64,000 nucleotides of DNA from JAAYUD01 sp963676865 (lineage in GTDB: Bacteria > Bacteroidota > Bacteroidia > Bacteroidales > Bacteroidaceae), in assembly GCA_963676865.2 (NCBI GenBank), contig CAXXSS010000001.1, positions 1,178,001 to 1,242,000 on the forward strand, read 5' to 3'. How positions within the stretch are numbered: position 1 is the first letter of the stretch; each line of letters starts with the position of its first letter. Positions 24,078 through 32,977 of this stretch are shown piece after piece. A model generated the notes under the pieces. The model saw only the letters and a program-made list of their open reading frames with translations. It searched no databases and was not told where the DNA came from. The translations under genes were made by a program, and so were the position numbers.

Positions 24078-26156
24078 ATGGAACCGAACAACAAAATGCC
24101 GAACGGCAATAACAATAATAACAAAATGAATATGCCCAAGTTCAACTTGAACTGGCTATATTTTATAATCCTTGCGGTGTTGGCAGGGCTTTACTTTGCA
24201 AATGATTCTTCTACAATGAGCAAAGAAGTTGATTACAATAAATTTCAGGCTTATGTAGACAGCGGATATGTAAACAAAGTGGTAGGCTATGATGACAACT
24301 CGGTAGAATTTTATCTGAAACCTAAATACATAGGATTGATTTTCGGAAAAGACTCTACCAAAGTAGGACGCAATCCAATAATAACCACCGAAGCCCCTTC
24401 AAGAGAGAGTTTAGATTCTTACCTACAAAAAGAGAAAGAACTAAAGCAGAAATATTATAATCTGGAGAAACACTTTGACGGAACGGTGAGCTACGAAAAA
24501 AAGAAAAACTACATAGGATTAATTTTATGGAATGTACTCCCTATCATATTTTTAATAGGAATGTGGTTCTACATAATGCGCAGAATGGGTAGTAACTCTT
24601 CTGGTGGCGGAGGCGGCGGCATCTTCAACGTAGGTAAATCAAAAGCTCAGTTGTTTGACAAAAATAATCGTCAGCGTGTGACCTTCAAAGATGTAGCAGG
24701 ACTTGCCGAAGCAAAACAAGAAGTTGAAGAGATCGTTGAATTTCTGAGAGAACCCCAAAAATACACTAACTTAGGAGGTAAGATCCCTAAAGGAGCTCTC
24801 CTCGTAGGCCCTCCGGGAACAGGTAAGACATTGTTGGCTAAAGCCGTTGCAGGTGAAGCCGATGTACCGTTCTTTTCATTGGCGGGCTCTGACTTTGTAG
24901 AAATGTTTGTCGGTGTTGGCGCTTCTCGCGTTCGCGACCTCTTTAAACAAGCCAAAGAAAAAGCACCCTGTATCGTATTCATTGATGAAATCGACGCAGT
25001 AGGTCGAGCACGTGGAAAGAATCCAGCTTTTGGAGGAAATGACGAACGAGAAAATACTTTGAACCAATTATTGACCGAAATGGATGGTTTCGGTTCTAAT
25101 AGCGGTGTCATTATTTTAGCAGCGACCAACCGAGTAGATGTGCTTGACAAAGCGTTACTCCGTGCCGGACGTTTCGATAGACAAATCCACGTAGATTTGC
25201 CAGATCTGAATGAAAGAAAAGAGATTTTCGGAGTCCACCTCCGTCCCATTAAGATAGCCGAAGATGTCGACATTGACTTATTGGCACGCCAAACTCCAGG
25301 ATTCTCAGGAGCCGACATAGCCAATGTCTGCAATGAAGCTGCTCTTATAGCAGCCAGATATGGGAAAGATAATGTTCATAAACAAGACTTTTCCAATGCC
25401 GTAGACCGCATTGTAGGAGGGCTAGAAAAGAAAAATAAAATAACCACAGAAGAAGAACGGCAATCAATTGCCGTTCATGAAGCCGGTCATGCTACATTGT
25501 CATGGTTGCTGGAATATGCCAATCCATTGATCAAAGTAACGATTGTACCTCGTGGTAGGGCTTTAGGAGCAGCATGGTATCTACCGGAAGAGAGGCAGAT
25601 CACGACTAAAGAGCAAATGCTGGATGAAATGTGTGCGACATTAGGAGGCCGTGCAGCTGAAGACCTTTTCATTGGTAAGATTTCGTCTGGTGCCATGAAC
25701 GATTTGGAAAGAGTAACGAAACAAGCATTCGGCATGATAGCCTACATGGGCATGAGCGAAAAATTGCCCAACCTATGCTACTATACAAATGAAGAATATT
25801 CTTTCAGCAAGCCATATAGCGAACGTACGGCCGAAATAATAGACGAAGAGGTAAAGAAAATGGTCAACGAACAATATGACCGCGCCAAAGGACTTTTATC
25901 AGAAAGCAAAGATAAACATAAAGAATTGGCAGACCTTTTGAGATCTAAAGAGGTTATCTTTGCAGAAGATGTAGAGCATATCTTCGGCAAAAGAAAATGG
26001 AAATCGCGCTCTCTAGAGATTATCATGGACGATAAACGCCAAGATAATGAAAAAGCGATCGGACAAAAAGAAGAGAAAGGCGAAGAAGGAGATATTAAAT
26101 CAGATAAGAATCAACAAGAACCTGAACCTGAACAAAAAGAAGAACAAAACCAATAA
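24078..26156 (+). CDS. ftsH: ATP-dependent zinc metalloprotease FtsH
   Basis: Membrane-bound AAA+ protease of 692 residues that degrades unassembled membrane proteins and short-lived regulators. Two N-terminal membrane helices (about 17-34 and 148-166) flank a periplasmic domain. The AAA module has Walker A GPPGTGKT (244-251), Walker B CIVFIDEIDA and the second region of homology ATNRVDVLDKALLRAGRFDRQ. The zinc site HEAGH is at 467-471. The C-terminal tail, about 40 residues of Lys, Glu and Gln, is longer and more charged than in many orthologues. A Gly-rich linker precedes the AAA domain. It lies between rsfS and cdsA. Confidence 0.97.
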   Translation: MEPNNKMPNGNNNNNKMNMPKFNLNWLYFIILAVLAGLYFANDSSTMSKEVDYNKFQAYVDSGYVNKVVGYDDNSVEFYLKPKYIGLIFGKDSTKVGRNPIITTEAPSRESLDSYLQKEKELKQKYYNLEKHFDGTVSYEKKKNYIGLILWNVLPIIFLIGMWFYIMRRMGSNSSGGGGGGIFNVGKSKAQLFDKNNRQRVTFKDVAGLAEAKQEVEEIVEFLREPQKYTNLGGKIPKGALLVGPPGTGKTLLAKAVAGEADVPFFSLAGSDFVEMFVGVGASRVRDLFKQAKEKAPCIVFIDEIDAVGRARGKNPAFGGNDERENTLNQLLTEMDGFGSNSGVIILAATNRVDVLDKALLRAGRFDRQIHVDLPDLNERKEIFGVHLRPIKIAEDVDIDLLARQTPGFSGADIANVCNEAALIAARYGKDNVHKQDFSNAVDRIVGGLEKKNKITTEEERQSIAVHEAGHATLSWLLEYANPLIKVTIVPRGRALGAAWYLPEERQITTKEQMLDEMCATLGGRAAEDLFIGKISSGAMNDLERVTKQAFGMIAYMGMSEKLPNLCYYTNEEYSFSKPYSERTAEIIDEEVKKMVNEQYDRAKGLLSESKDKHKELADLLRSKEVIFAEDVEHIFGKRKWKSRSLEIIMDDKRQDNEKAIGQKEEKGEEGDIKSDKNQQEPEPEQKEEQNQ

Positions 26157-26170
26157 AAGAATCAAAAATC

Positions 26171-27001
26171 GTGAAGAGTTCATTTATACCACGTACTATA
26201 ACAGGTGTATTATTTATTACTGTCATTATAGGTAGTATACTATATAATACCGTATCGTTTAGTTCAATCTTTGCCGCAGTAACGGCACTTACTATCCATG
26301 AATTTGTAGGATTGATCAATGAAACAAAGAAAGTTCATATCAATAAACTGATTACGATGGCAGGTGGTATTTATCTCTTTTTTGCTTTTGGCGGATATTG
26401 TTCCAACATGATAGGTTCGCGTATCTTTTTACCCTATCTATTAATATTAATGTATCTTCTAATAAGCGAACTATATTTGAATCAAGAAAACCCGATAAGC
26501 AATTGGACATACTCCATATTTACTCAAATTTATATTGCGCTTCCTCTCGCATTGCTTAACGTCCTATACTACCAGACGGCACAAGGCATTACTACCATAA
26601 ATGCCATACTACCGCTATCGGTATTTATTTTCTTATGGACAAGTGATACGGGAGCCTATTGCATAGGTTCGATGATAGGCAAGCACCGATTGTTTGAAAG
26701 GATTTCTCCTAAAAAATCATGGGAAGGATCAATAGGCGGAGGCATACTAGCCATTATGGCAGCAGTTATTCTCGCCCACTTCTTTCCCTTCATGAATATA
26801 TTGCAATGGATAGGACTAGCAACTGTCATTGTCATATTCGGCACTTGGGGGGATTTGATAGAATCGCTACTTAAAAGAAAGCTAGGTGTAAAAGACTCCG
26901 GCAACATATTACCCGGGCACGGAGGTTTTTTAGATCGCTTCGACAGCGCATTATTAGCCATCCCCGCAGCTGTTTGCTATTTATATCTTATCTCCGCATA
27001 A
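26171..27001 (+). CDS. cdsA: Phosphatidate cytidylyltransferase CdsA
   Basis: Polytopic membrane enzyme of 276 residues that makes CDP-diacylglycerol from phosphatidate and CTP for phospholipid synthesis. The C-terminal CdsA signature is intact: RISPKKSWEGSIGGG, then FGTWGDLIESLLKRKLGVKD and SGNILPGHGGFLDRFDS. The start is GTG at 26171, 14 bases after ftsH, which gives the full N-terminal helix. Its last 14 bases overlap the end of the convergent lpxB gene, an unusually tight arrangement of two lipid genes. Confidence 0.95.
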   Translation: MKSSFIPRTITGVLFITVIIGSILYNTVSFSSIFAAVTALTIHEFVGLINETKKVHINKLITMAGGIYLFFAFGGYCSNMIGSRIFLPYLLILMYLLISELYLNQENPISNWTYSIFTQIYIALPLALLNVLYYQTAQGITTINAILPLSVFIFLWTSDTGAYCIGSMIGKHRLFERISPKKSWEGSIGGGILAIMAAVILAHFFPFMNILQWIGLATVIVIFGTWGDLIESLLKRKLGVKDSGNILPGHGGFLDRFDSALLAIPAAVCYLYLISA

Positions 27002-28124
27002 GACATTTCATCATTTCTCGGGCAGCATTTTCGGATGCATTAGTTTCTCCCAGATGTTCCATCATTTCGTCATACCCCGTCAATATCTGTAAACGGTAAG
27101 CCCTGCTATTCAGAAGGCGATCCAATTCTTCTTGCATATTATTAACGGTCATTGTATCGGCGACGAGTTCTCGAACGAGTTCTCTTCCTACAATAAGATT
27201 AACAAGAGATATATACTTCACTTTCAGAAGGTGACGACGAAGAAAAGAAATAAACTTGACAAGAGGAGTATGATAGCACACCACCTGTGGAACACGAAAT
27301 AAAGCAGCTTCGAGGGTCGCTGTTCCAGATGTGACTAACGCCGCCGAGGCATGACTTAATACACGATAAGTTTGCCCATAAACAATTTTGACTCCCCCGC
27401 CTTTAACATATTGATCATAATATTCGGCATCAATACCCGGTGCACCAGCCAGCACTATTTCATACTCGGGAAAAGTTTGTGCGGCACAAAGCATATCAGG
27501 GAGATTATCTTTTATCTCTTGACGGCGACTTCCAGCCAGCAAGGCGATAACAGGACGCCCCGATAAATGGTTTGAACAAACAAACTCCTCAAAAGGCTCC
27601 TGATGAGAGGACTTATAATTAAAGACCTCTTCAACAGAGGGGTTACCTATATAATGAATCGGATACTGATGTTTATTATAAAAAGGAACTTCAAAAGGCA
27701 ATATGGAAAACATCTCATTAACATATCGTTTAATATCCTTAATACGATACTCTTTCCATGCCCAAATTTTAGGCGAAATATAATAAAAGACAGGAATCTT
27801 TGTATGAGAGCGGACATACTTGGCAATAGCTAGATTGAATCCTGGATAGTCAACCAATATCACGACATCAGGATTCCATGCAAAAATATCTTGTTTGCAC
27901 TGTCGCATATTGCGAAAAATAGTTCGCAGATGCAGCAACACAGGTACAAAACCCATGAAAGCCATTTCACGATAATGTTTCACCAATACACCACCAACTT
28001 CCCGCATGGCATCTCCTCCGAAAAAGCGGAAATCTGCCCTATCGTCTTCACGCAAGAGAGACTCCATCAGCTTAGAGGCATGCAAATCTCCCGAAGCTTC
28101 GCCAACAACCAAATAGTATTTCAT
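26988..28124 (-). CDS. lpxB: Lipid-A-disaccharide synthase LpxB
   Basis: GT19 glycosyltransferase of 378 residues that joins UDP-2,3-diacylglucosamine and lipid X to form the lipid A disaccharide at the inner membrane. It carries the LpxB hallmarks YYLVVGEASGDLHASKLM at the N-terminus, ILVDYPGFNLAIAKY, YYISPKIWAWKEYRIKDIK, IALLAGSRRQEI and SGTATLEAALFRVPQVVCY. It is 4 bases behind surE and probably co-transcribed with it. Its 3' end overlaps cdsA by 14 bases on the opposite strand. Confidence 0.96.
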   Translation of the reverse strand: MKYYLVVGEASGDLHASKLMESLLREDDRADFRFFGGDAMREVGGVLVKHYREMAFMGFVPVLLHLRTIFRNMRQCKQDIFAWNPDVVILVDYPGFNLAIAKYVRSHTKIPVFYYISPKIWAWKEYRIKDIKRYVNEMFSILPFEVPFYNKHQYPIHYIGNPSVEEVFNYKSSHQEPFEEFVCSNHLSGRPVIALLAGSRRQEIKDNLPDMLCAAQTFPEYEIVLAGAPGIDAEYYDQYVKGGGVKIVYGQTYRVLSHASAALVTSGTATLEAALFRVPQVVCYHTPLVKFISFLRRHLLKVKYISLVNLIVGRELVRELVADTMTVNNMQEELDRLLNSRAYRLQILTGYDEMMEHLGETNASENAAREMMKCLMRR

Positions 28125-28128
28125 TATT

Positions 28129-28905
28129 TCAAGACAAAAGATCCATCTCCCGTTGTAATTTATCCATATACTGATAGTCCGTCACATCAAGCTTAGTAGG
28201 GGTAATCGCAACATAACCTTCCGACAATGCTCGACGATCGTTTTCTCCATCATTAACATCCAATTCAACATACTCACCCCCAAGCCAAAAATAATGATTA
28301 TCTCCACGGCGAGGACAAGGGTCAAGTTCACGGCTCCAATACCCACGAGCCATTTTGCAAACTTTAACGCCTTTATATTCCAGAAGTTTCGGAAAGTTTA
28401 CATTCAGGCAAGTTAATTGGGGCAATTCATGTTGCAAAGCCCAAGTAACAATCTGACGGACAATAATAGCCTGCGGCTCGAAATCAGCATTTATCTCATG
28501 ATCACAAAGAGAGAAAGCAATCGATTTTATACCATCCAGACATCCTTCAATAACTGCGCCCATTGTTCCCGAATTGTAAACATTGGTTGCCGAGTTATCG
28601 CCATGATTGATTCCGGCAACCACCAAATCGGGCTTATGAGAACAAACTTCATTCAAAGCCACCTTAATGCAATCGACTGGAGTTCCAGAACATTTATAGA
28701 CTGAAAGCCCTACATCCTGACGCACTTGGGCATAATGAATAGGCTCACTAGAAGTAATGGCACCGCTAGAACCCGAACGGGCAGAGTCGGGAGCCATCAC
28801 CACGATTTCACCCAGCGGTCTGATAAATTTAATTAAAGCACTAAGACCTTTCGACATTATGCCATCGTCGTTGGTCACCAATATAAGAGGCTTACTAATT
28901 TCCAT
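28129..28905 (-). CDS. surE: 5'/3'-nucleotidase SurE
   Basis: Nucleoside-monophosphate phosphatase of 258 residues. The metal-binding N-terminus LVTNDDGIMSKG contains the two family aspartates (Asp13, Asp14). MAPDSARSGSSGAIT and VVAGINHGDNSATNVYNSGTMGAVIEG follow, all standard SurE motifs. ATG 28905 gives the normal start; an in-frame ATG 51 bases upstream would cross the promoter region. It leads the surE-lpxB transcript, divergent from parA. Confidence 0.95.
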   Translation of the reverse strand: MEISKPLILVTNDDGIMSKGLSALIKFIRPLGEIVVMAPDSARSGSSGAITSSEPIHYAQVRQDVGLSVYKCSGTPVDCIKVALNEVCSHKPDLVVAGINHGDNSATNVYNSGTMGAVIEGCLDGIKSIAFSLCDHEINADFEPQAIIVRQIVTWALQHELPQLTCLNVNFPKLLEYKGVKVCKMARGYWSRELDPCPRRGDNHYFWLGGEYVELDVNDGENDRRALSEGYVAITPTKLDVTDYQYMDKLQREMDLLS

Positions 28906-28933
28906 AAAACAATAACTGATATTTAATATGTTA

Positions 28934-28941
28934 CAAAAGTA
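28934..28941 (-). promoter_or_regulatory. -7 box of surE-lpxB
   Basis: TACTTTTG on the minus strand fits TAnnTTTG and is 29 bases before the surE ATG at 28905. Confidence 0.5.
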
Positions 28942-29028
28942 ACAAAAATAAAGCAATCGACTAGCGTTTACAAATCTTAATCTTAATCAAGTGTGAGTAA
29001 AAAGCGTACATATTTCAATAAAATTGTC

Positions 29029-29036
29029 TACATTTG
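29029..29036 (+). promoter_or_regulatory. -7 box of the parA operon
   Basis: TACATTTG fits TAnnTTTG and is 42 bases before parA ATG 29078. It lies downstream of an alternative in-frame ATT/ATG region, which supports the later parA start. Confidence 0.55.
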
Positions 29037-29077
29037 CATTTTACAATAGGAATATTGGTTCAATAAAATCAAGATAT

Positions 29078-29851
29078 ATGGGAAAAATTATTGCTTTAGC
29101 CAATCAAAAAGGAGGAGTCGGAAAGACTACGTCGACTATTAATTTAGCAGCGTCTTTGGCCACCTTAGAGAAGAGAGTGCTCATTGTTGATGCCGATCCG
29201 CAAGCAAATGCTTCTTCCGGATTAGGCGTTGATATAAAAAAAACCGAATATACTATTTATGAATGTATGATTAACGGCACCGATGTAAAAGAAGCGATTC
29301 ACGACACTAGCATCGAAACGTTGAAAATCATCCCTTCACACATTGACCTGGTTGGCGCCGAAATAGAAATGCTCAATATCCCCGACAGGGAAAACATTAT
29401 GAAAAAAGTAATTGCCCCTGTTAAAGATGAATACGATTTTATCCTAATAGATTGTTCACCATCATTGGGATTAATAACGGTCAATTCTCTGACTGCTGCA
29501 AACTCTGTCATTATTCCGGTACAATCGGAATATTTTGCTCTCGAAGGAATCAGCAAACTACTTAACACCATTAAAATTATAAAAAAGCGCCTCAATCCGT
29601 CACTCGAGATCGAAGGATTCTTGCTCACCATGTTTGACTCACGACAACGGCAAGCCAATCAGATATATGATGAGATCAAACGCCATTTTCAAGAATTGGT
29701 ATTCAATACCGTTATTCAAAGAAATGTTCGTTTGAGTGAAGCTCCCAGTTACGGTATTCCTGCTATATTATATGATGCAGACTCTAGTGGTGCTAGAAAT
29801 TATATGGCTCTTGCAAAAGAACTGATTAATCATAACGACAATAAACAGTAA
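29078..29851 (+). CDS. parA: Chromosome-partitioning ATPase ParA (Soj)
   Basis: Deviant Walker ATPase of 257 residues that moves the origin region together with ParB. The Walker A box KGGVGKTTST has the signature lysine Lys11 and Lys16. LIVDADPQANASSGLG (A') and FILIDCSPSLGLITVN (B) follow. ATG 29078 starts right before the Walker A region, as in other chromosomal ParA proteins. parB follows 5 bases after its stop. Presence of the chromosomal par genes suggests the replication origin may not be far away, although Bacteroides gene order is variable. Confidence 0.96.
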   Translation: MGKIIALANQKGGVGKTTSTINLAASLATLEKRVLIVDADPQANASSGLGVDIKKTEYTIYECMINGTDVKEAIHDTSIETLKIIPSHIDLVGAEIEMLNIPDRENIMKKVIAPVKDEYDFILIDCSPSLGLITVNSLTAANSVIIPVQSEYFALEGISKLLNTIKIIKKRLNPSLEIEGFLLTMFDSRQRQANQIYDEIKRHFQELVFNTVIQRNVRLSEAPSYGIPAILYDADSSGARNYMALAKELINHNDNKQ

Positions 29852-29856
29852 CAGTT

Positions 29857-30744
29857 ATGCCAAAAAGACAAGCACTAGGACGCGGGCTGGATGCTCTGCT
29901 TTCAATGGACGACATCAAGACAGAAGGTTCATCTTCTATCAATGAAATAGAGTTGACAAAAATTAAAGTCAACCCCAATCAGCCACGTAGAGAATTTGAC
30001 GAAGACGCATTGCAAGAGTTGGCAAGTTCCATTGCTGAAATCGGTATTATCCAACCCATTACACTGCGCAAAATGTCAGATGACGAATACCAAATCATAG
30101 CCGGAGAACGCCGTTTTCGTGCTTCACAAAAAGCCGGTCTCACAGCAATACCAGCCTATATCAGAACTGCCGACGATGAAAATGTCATGGAAATGGCATT
30201 GATAGAAAATATTCAACGCGAAGATTTAAATTCGGTAGAAATAGCCTTGGCTTATGAACATTTACTTGATCAATATGGATTAACCCAAGAAAAGTTGAGC
30301 GAAAGAGTTGGGAAAAACAGAGCAACAATAGCCAACTACTTACGATTACTCAAGCTCCCCGCTCCCATTCAAGTAGCTCTTCAAAAGAAAGAAATAGATA
30401 TGGGACATGCTCGTACCTTATTAGCTTTGAACGATCCTAAATTGCAAGTAAAGGTTTTCAAAGAGATTGAAGAGCATGGTTATTCGGTGCGCAAAGTTGA
30501 AGAGATCGTCAAATCACTTACAGAAGGAGAGACGGTAAAAAGCGGCTCAAAAAAAATAAAACCATCGGGAGAGAACAAACTTCCCGAAGAGTATAACATG
30601 CTAAAGAGCAAGTTGTCGGAATTCTTTAAAGCAAAAGTACAACTCACTTGTTCGGACAGAGGAAAAGGAAAAATAAGCATTCCTTTTGCTAACGAAGAAG
30701 AATTGGAACATATCATGGAAATATTCGACAGTCTCAACAAATAA
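29857..30744 (+). CDS. parB: Chromosome-partitioning protein ParB (Spo0J)
   Basis: DNA-binding CTPase of 295 residues. The N-terminal ParB/sulfiredoxin-like domain holds NPNQPRREFDEDALQELA and IIAGERRFRASQKAGL (the GERRxRA motif). The central helix-turn-helix YGLTQEKLSERVGKNRATIA should bind parS, and a C-terminal dimerisation domain begins near 225. It is co-transcribed with parA. I found no perfect 16-bp parS in the window. Confidence 0.96.
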   Translation: MPKRQALGRGLDALLSMDDIKTEGSSSINEIELTKIKVNPNQPRREFDEDALQELASSIAEIGIIQPITLRKMSDDEYQIIAGERRFRASQKAGLTAIPAYIRTADDENVMEMALIENIQREDLNSVEIALAYEHLLDQYGLTQEKLSERVGKNRATIANYLRLLKLPAPIQVALQKKEIDMGHARTLLALNDPKLQVKVFKEIEEHGYSVRKVEEIVKSLTEGETVKSGSKKIKPSGENKLPEEYNMLKSKLSEFFKAKVQLTCSDRGKGKISIPFANEEELEHIMEIFDSLNK

Positions 30745-30747
30745 TAA

Positions 30748-31536
30748 ATGACAAAAAGGTTTCCAAAATATAGATGGTATATTATTAGCTCAGTGTTACT
30801 AATCTGCTTTATTCTAATAGCAGAGCCTAACATTTATGCCCATCCGTATTCTTCATTGCCTTCGGATACAGTAAAGACAAAAAAACAACCCATACAGCGG
30901 CAAAGAATTCGTTTCACCATGCCTACTGACTCGACAGTAGAACTAGGGAAAAACAAAAAAACAGAAAAACCTGACAAGAAAAAAAAGTCCCTATTGGCTC
31001 AAGATTCTATAAAATTTGATTCGCTAAAACTGAAGAAGCCCATCTTCAAACCAAACCCTCTAAAGGCTACTTGGTTAGCCATGATATTCCCTGGTGGCGG
31101 ACAGATTTACAATCGGAAGTATTGGAAACTACCTATTGTTTATGGAGGCTTAGCCGGTTGTGCTTACGCATTAAGTTGGAACAGCAAGATGTATAAAGAC
31201 TATGCGCAGGCTTATCGTGACTTATTAGATAAGAATCCAAATACCAATAGTTTTAAAACTTTAATACCAAGTAGTGCGAACTATTCGCCGGCACAATTGA
31301 CAACTATACTAAAGAATAGAAAAGATTTATACCGTAGATACCGCGATCTAAGTATTTTCTCTCTCATCGGCGTTTACTTACTATCAATTGTGGATGCCTA
31401 CGTTGATGCAGAGTTGTCGAACTTCGATATTTCGCCCGATTTGAGTATGAAAGTAGAACCTGTAATAATGAATAATAACCATATCATTTTGCAAGACAAA
31501 AGGGCTTATGGCATTCAATGCAGCCTTCGGTTTTAA
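30748..31536 (+). CDS. DUF5683 domain-containing membrane protein
   Basis: Protein of 262 residues conserved in Bacteroidales next to parB. An N-terminal membrane segment (about 12-29) precedes a Lys/Gln-rich stretch to about residue 95. The DUF5683 core follows: LKATWLAMIFPGGGQIYNRK, LPIVYGGLAGCAYALSW, and a C-terminal helix FSLIGVYLLSIVDAYVDAEL. Function is unknown; the glycine-rich GGGQIYN segment before a helix is its clearest mark. It starts 3 bases after parB and precedes a lytic transglycosylase, so it may act in cell-envelope growth linked to division. Confidence 0.85.
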   Translation: MTKRFPKYRWYIISSVLLICFILIAEPNIYAHPYSSLPSDTVKTKKQPIQRQRIRFTMPTDSTVELGKNKKTEKPDKKKKSLLAQDSIKFDSLKLKKPIFKPNPLKATWLAMIFPGGGQIYNRKYWKLPIVYGGLAGCAYALSWNSKMYKDYAQAYRDLLDKNPNTNSFKTLIPSSANYSPAQLTTILKNRKDLYRRYRDLSIFSLIGVYLLSIVDAYVDAELSNFDISPDLSMKVEPVIMNNNHIILQDKRAYGIQCSLRF

Positions 31537-31568
31537 TAGATGATTAAAAATATAGAGTAATATAAAGC

Positions 31569-32912
31569 ATGAAAAGATTTTCTTATTTCCTACCTTTTCT
31601 ACTGTTTATCTTAGTAACAGTATCACATATCGAAGCACAAACCGTCGATGTCACTATCAATAAAGACGGAAAGACAAAATCAGAAAAGATTGATATTCCT
31701 AAAAGCATGACCTACCCATTGGATAGCCTGCTAAACGATTGGCAAGTCAAAAACTTTATTGATCAACAAAAAGAATGTAGCACATCTCCACTCAATCCTT
31801 CATTCCCCGATTCGATTTATATCAATCGTTTGCAAAGAATACCCGCTGTAATGGAACTTCCTTATAACGATATTGTCAGAAAGTTCATTGATTTATATAC
31901 ATGCAGGATGCGCAATCAAGTATCTTTCATGTTAAGCGCTGCGAACTTCTACATTCCTATTTTCGAAGAGGCTCTTGATGCATACGATTTACCATTAGAA
32001 TTAAAGTATCTTCCGGTCATTGAATCGTCTCTTAACCCGAAAGCCATCTCCAGAGTAGGCGCTTCGGGCTTATGGCAATTTATGGTTTTGACAGGCAAAC
32101 AATATGGATTGGAAATTAATAGTTTGATAGATGAACGCCGTGATCCGGTAAAAGCCACATGGGCAGCAGCACGTTATTTGAAAGACTTATATAACATTTA
32201 TCATGATTGGAACTTAGTCATTGCAGCCTACAATTGCGGCCCGAACAATATCAATAAAGCCGTACGACGTAGTGGAGGTAAAACAGACTATTGGGCCATA
32301 TATAACTATCTACCCCGTGAAACCCGGGGATATGTTCCAGCTTTCATCGCAGCCAATTACGTGATGACCTATTACTGCAATCACAATATTTGTCCGATGG
32401 AAACGAATATTCCAATCAGTACGGATACAATCCAAATAGACAGAGAAGTTCATTTTGATCAGATTGCTGCGGTACTCAATATTGACAAGAAGGAAATCAG
32501 AAGCCTGAATCCCCAATACAAACTAGATATTATCCCTGGCAATAGTCATCCATATACTTTAAAATTGCCACAAAGTGATATCAGTCGATTTATAGACCAT
32601 AAAGATTCTATTTATTCGTATAAGACAGATCAATTGTTGCCCAATCGGCGGACAGTAGAAGTTGATAAATCTGCCGAACCGTCTCTCTATCGCCACTCAT
32701 ATAGCAGACACTCACGGCACCACCATGCCAGTTATACCCACTACAGTAAAAGAAAGCATTCTCGCAAATCCAAATCACATACCATAAAGAATGGAGAGAC
32801 ATTATCGGATATAGCCGAACATTATCACATGTCTGTCAAACAATTAAGAAAGGCGAATCACATCAAAGGCAATACCATAAGAGCAGGTAAAAAAATAAAA
32901 ATTCATAGATAA
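31569..32912 (+). CDS. MltD-like lytic transglycosylase with LysM domain
   Basis: Periplasmic peptidoglycan-cleaving enzyme of 447 residues. A signal peptide (to about residue 23, ending HIEAQ) is followed by an SLT domain (about 120-270): ELKYLPVIESSLNP with catalytic Glu152, SRVGASGLWQFM and NLVIAAYNCGPNNINKAV. A His/Ser/Arg-rich linker (about 370-400) leads to one C-terminal LysM domain (HTIKNGETLSDIAEHYHMS), which should bind glycan chains. It cuts MurNAc-GlcNAc bonds to leave 1,6-anhydroMurNAc. It is 32 bases after the DUF5683 gene in the par operon. Confidence 0.93.
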   Translation: MKRFSYFLPFLLFILVTVSHIEAQTVDVTINKDGKTKSEKIDIPKSMTYPLDSLLNDWQVKNFIDQQKECSTSPLNPSFPDSIYINRLQRIPAVMELPYNDIVRKFIDLYTCRMRNQVSFMLSAANFYIPIFEEALDAYDLPLELKYLPVIESSLNPKAISRVGASGLWQFMVLTGKQYGLEINSLIDERRDPVKATWAAARYLKDLYNIYHDWNLVIAAYNCGPNNINKAVRRSGGKTDYWAIYNYLPRETRGYVPAFIAANYVMTYYCNHNICPMETNIPISTDTIQIDREVHFDQIAAVLNIDKKEIRSLNPQYKLDIIPGNSHPYTLKLPQSDISRFIDHKDSIYSYKTDQLLPNRRTVEVDKSAEPSLYRHSYSRHSRHHHASYTHYSKRKHSRKSKSHTIKNGETLSDIAEHYHMSVKQLRKANHIKGNTIRAGKKIKIHR

Positions 32913-32923
32913 TAAGATTTATT

Positions 32924-32954
32924 GTTGTGAAACAATAATTAATAATTATCTTTG
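32924..32954 (+). promoter_or_regulatory. Promoter of rel
   Basis: GTTG (32924-32927), a 19-base spacer and TATCTTTG (32947-32954, TAnnTTTG) lie 24 bases before ATG 32978. A hairpin TTATTGTT-GTGA-AACAATAA (32919-32938) overlaps the -33 element and may end the upstream operon. Confidence 0.65.
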
Positions 32955-32977
32955 CGCTATAGAAACATAGTGTAGCC

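Noticed and set aside
24671..25333. 220-codon minus-strand open frame inside ftsH
   Set aside because: It is the antisense shadow of the highly conserved AAA domain; codon bias of the true frame leaves the reverse open.
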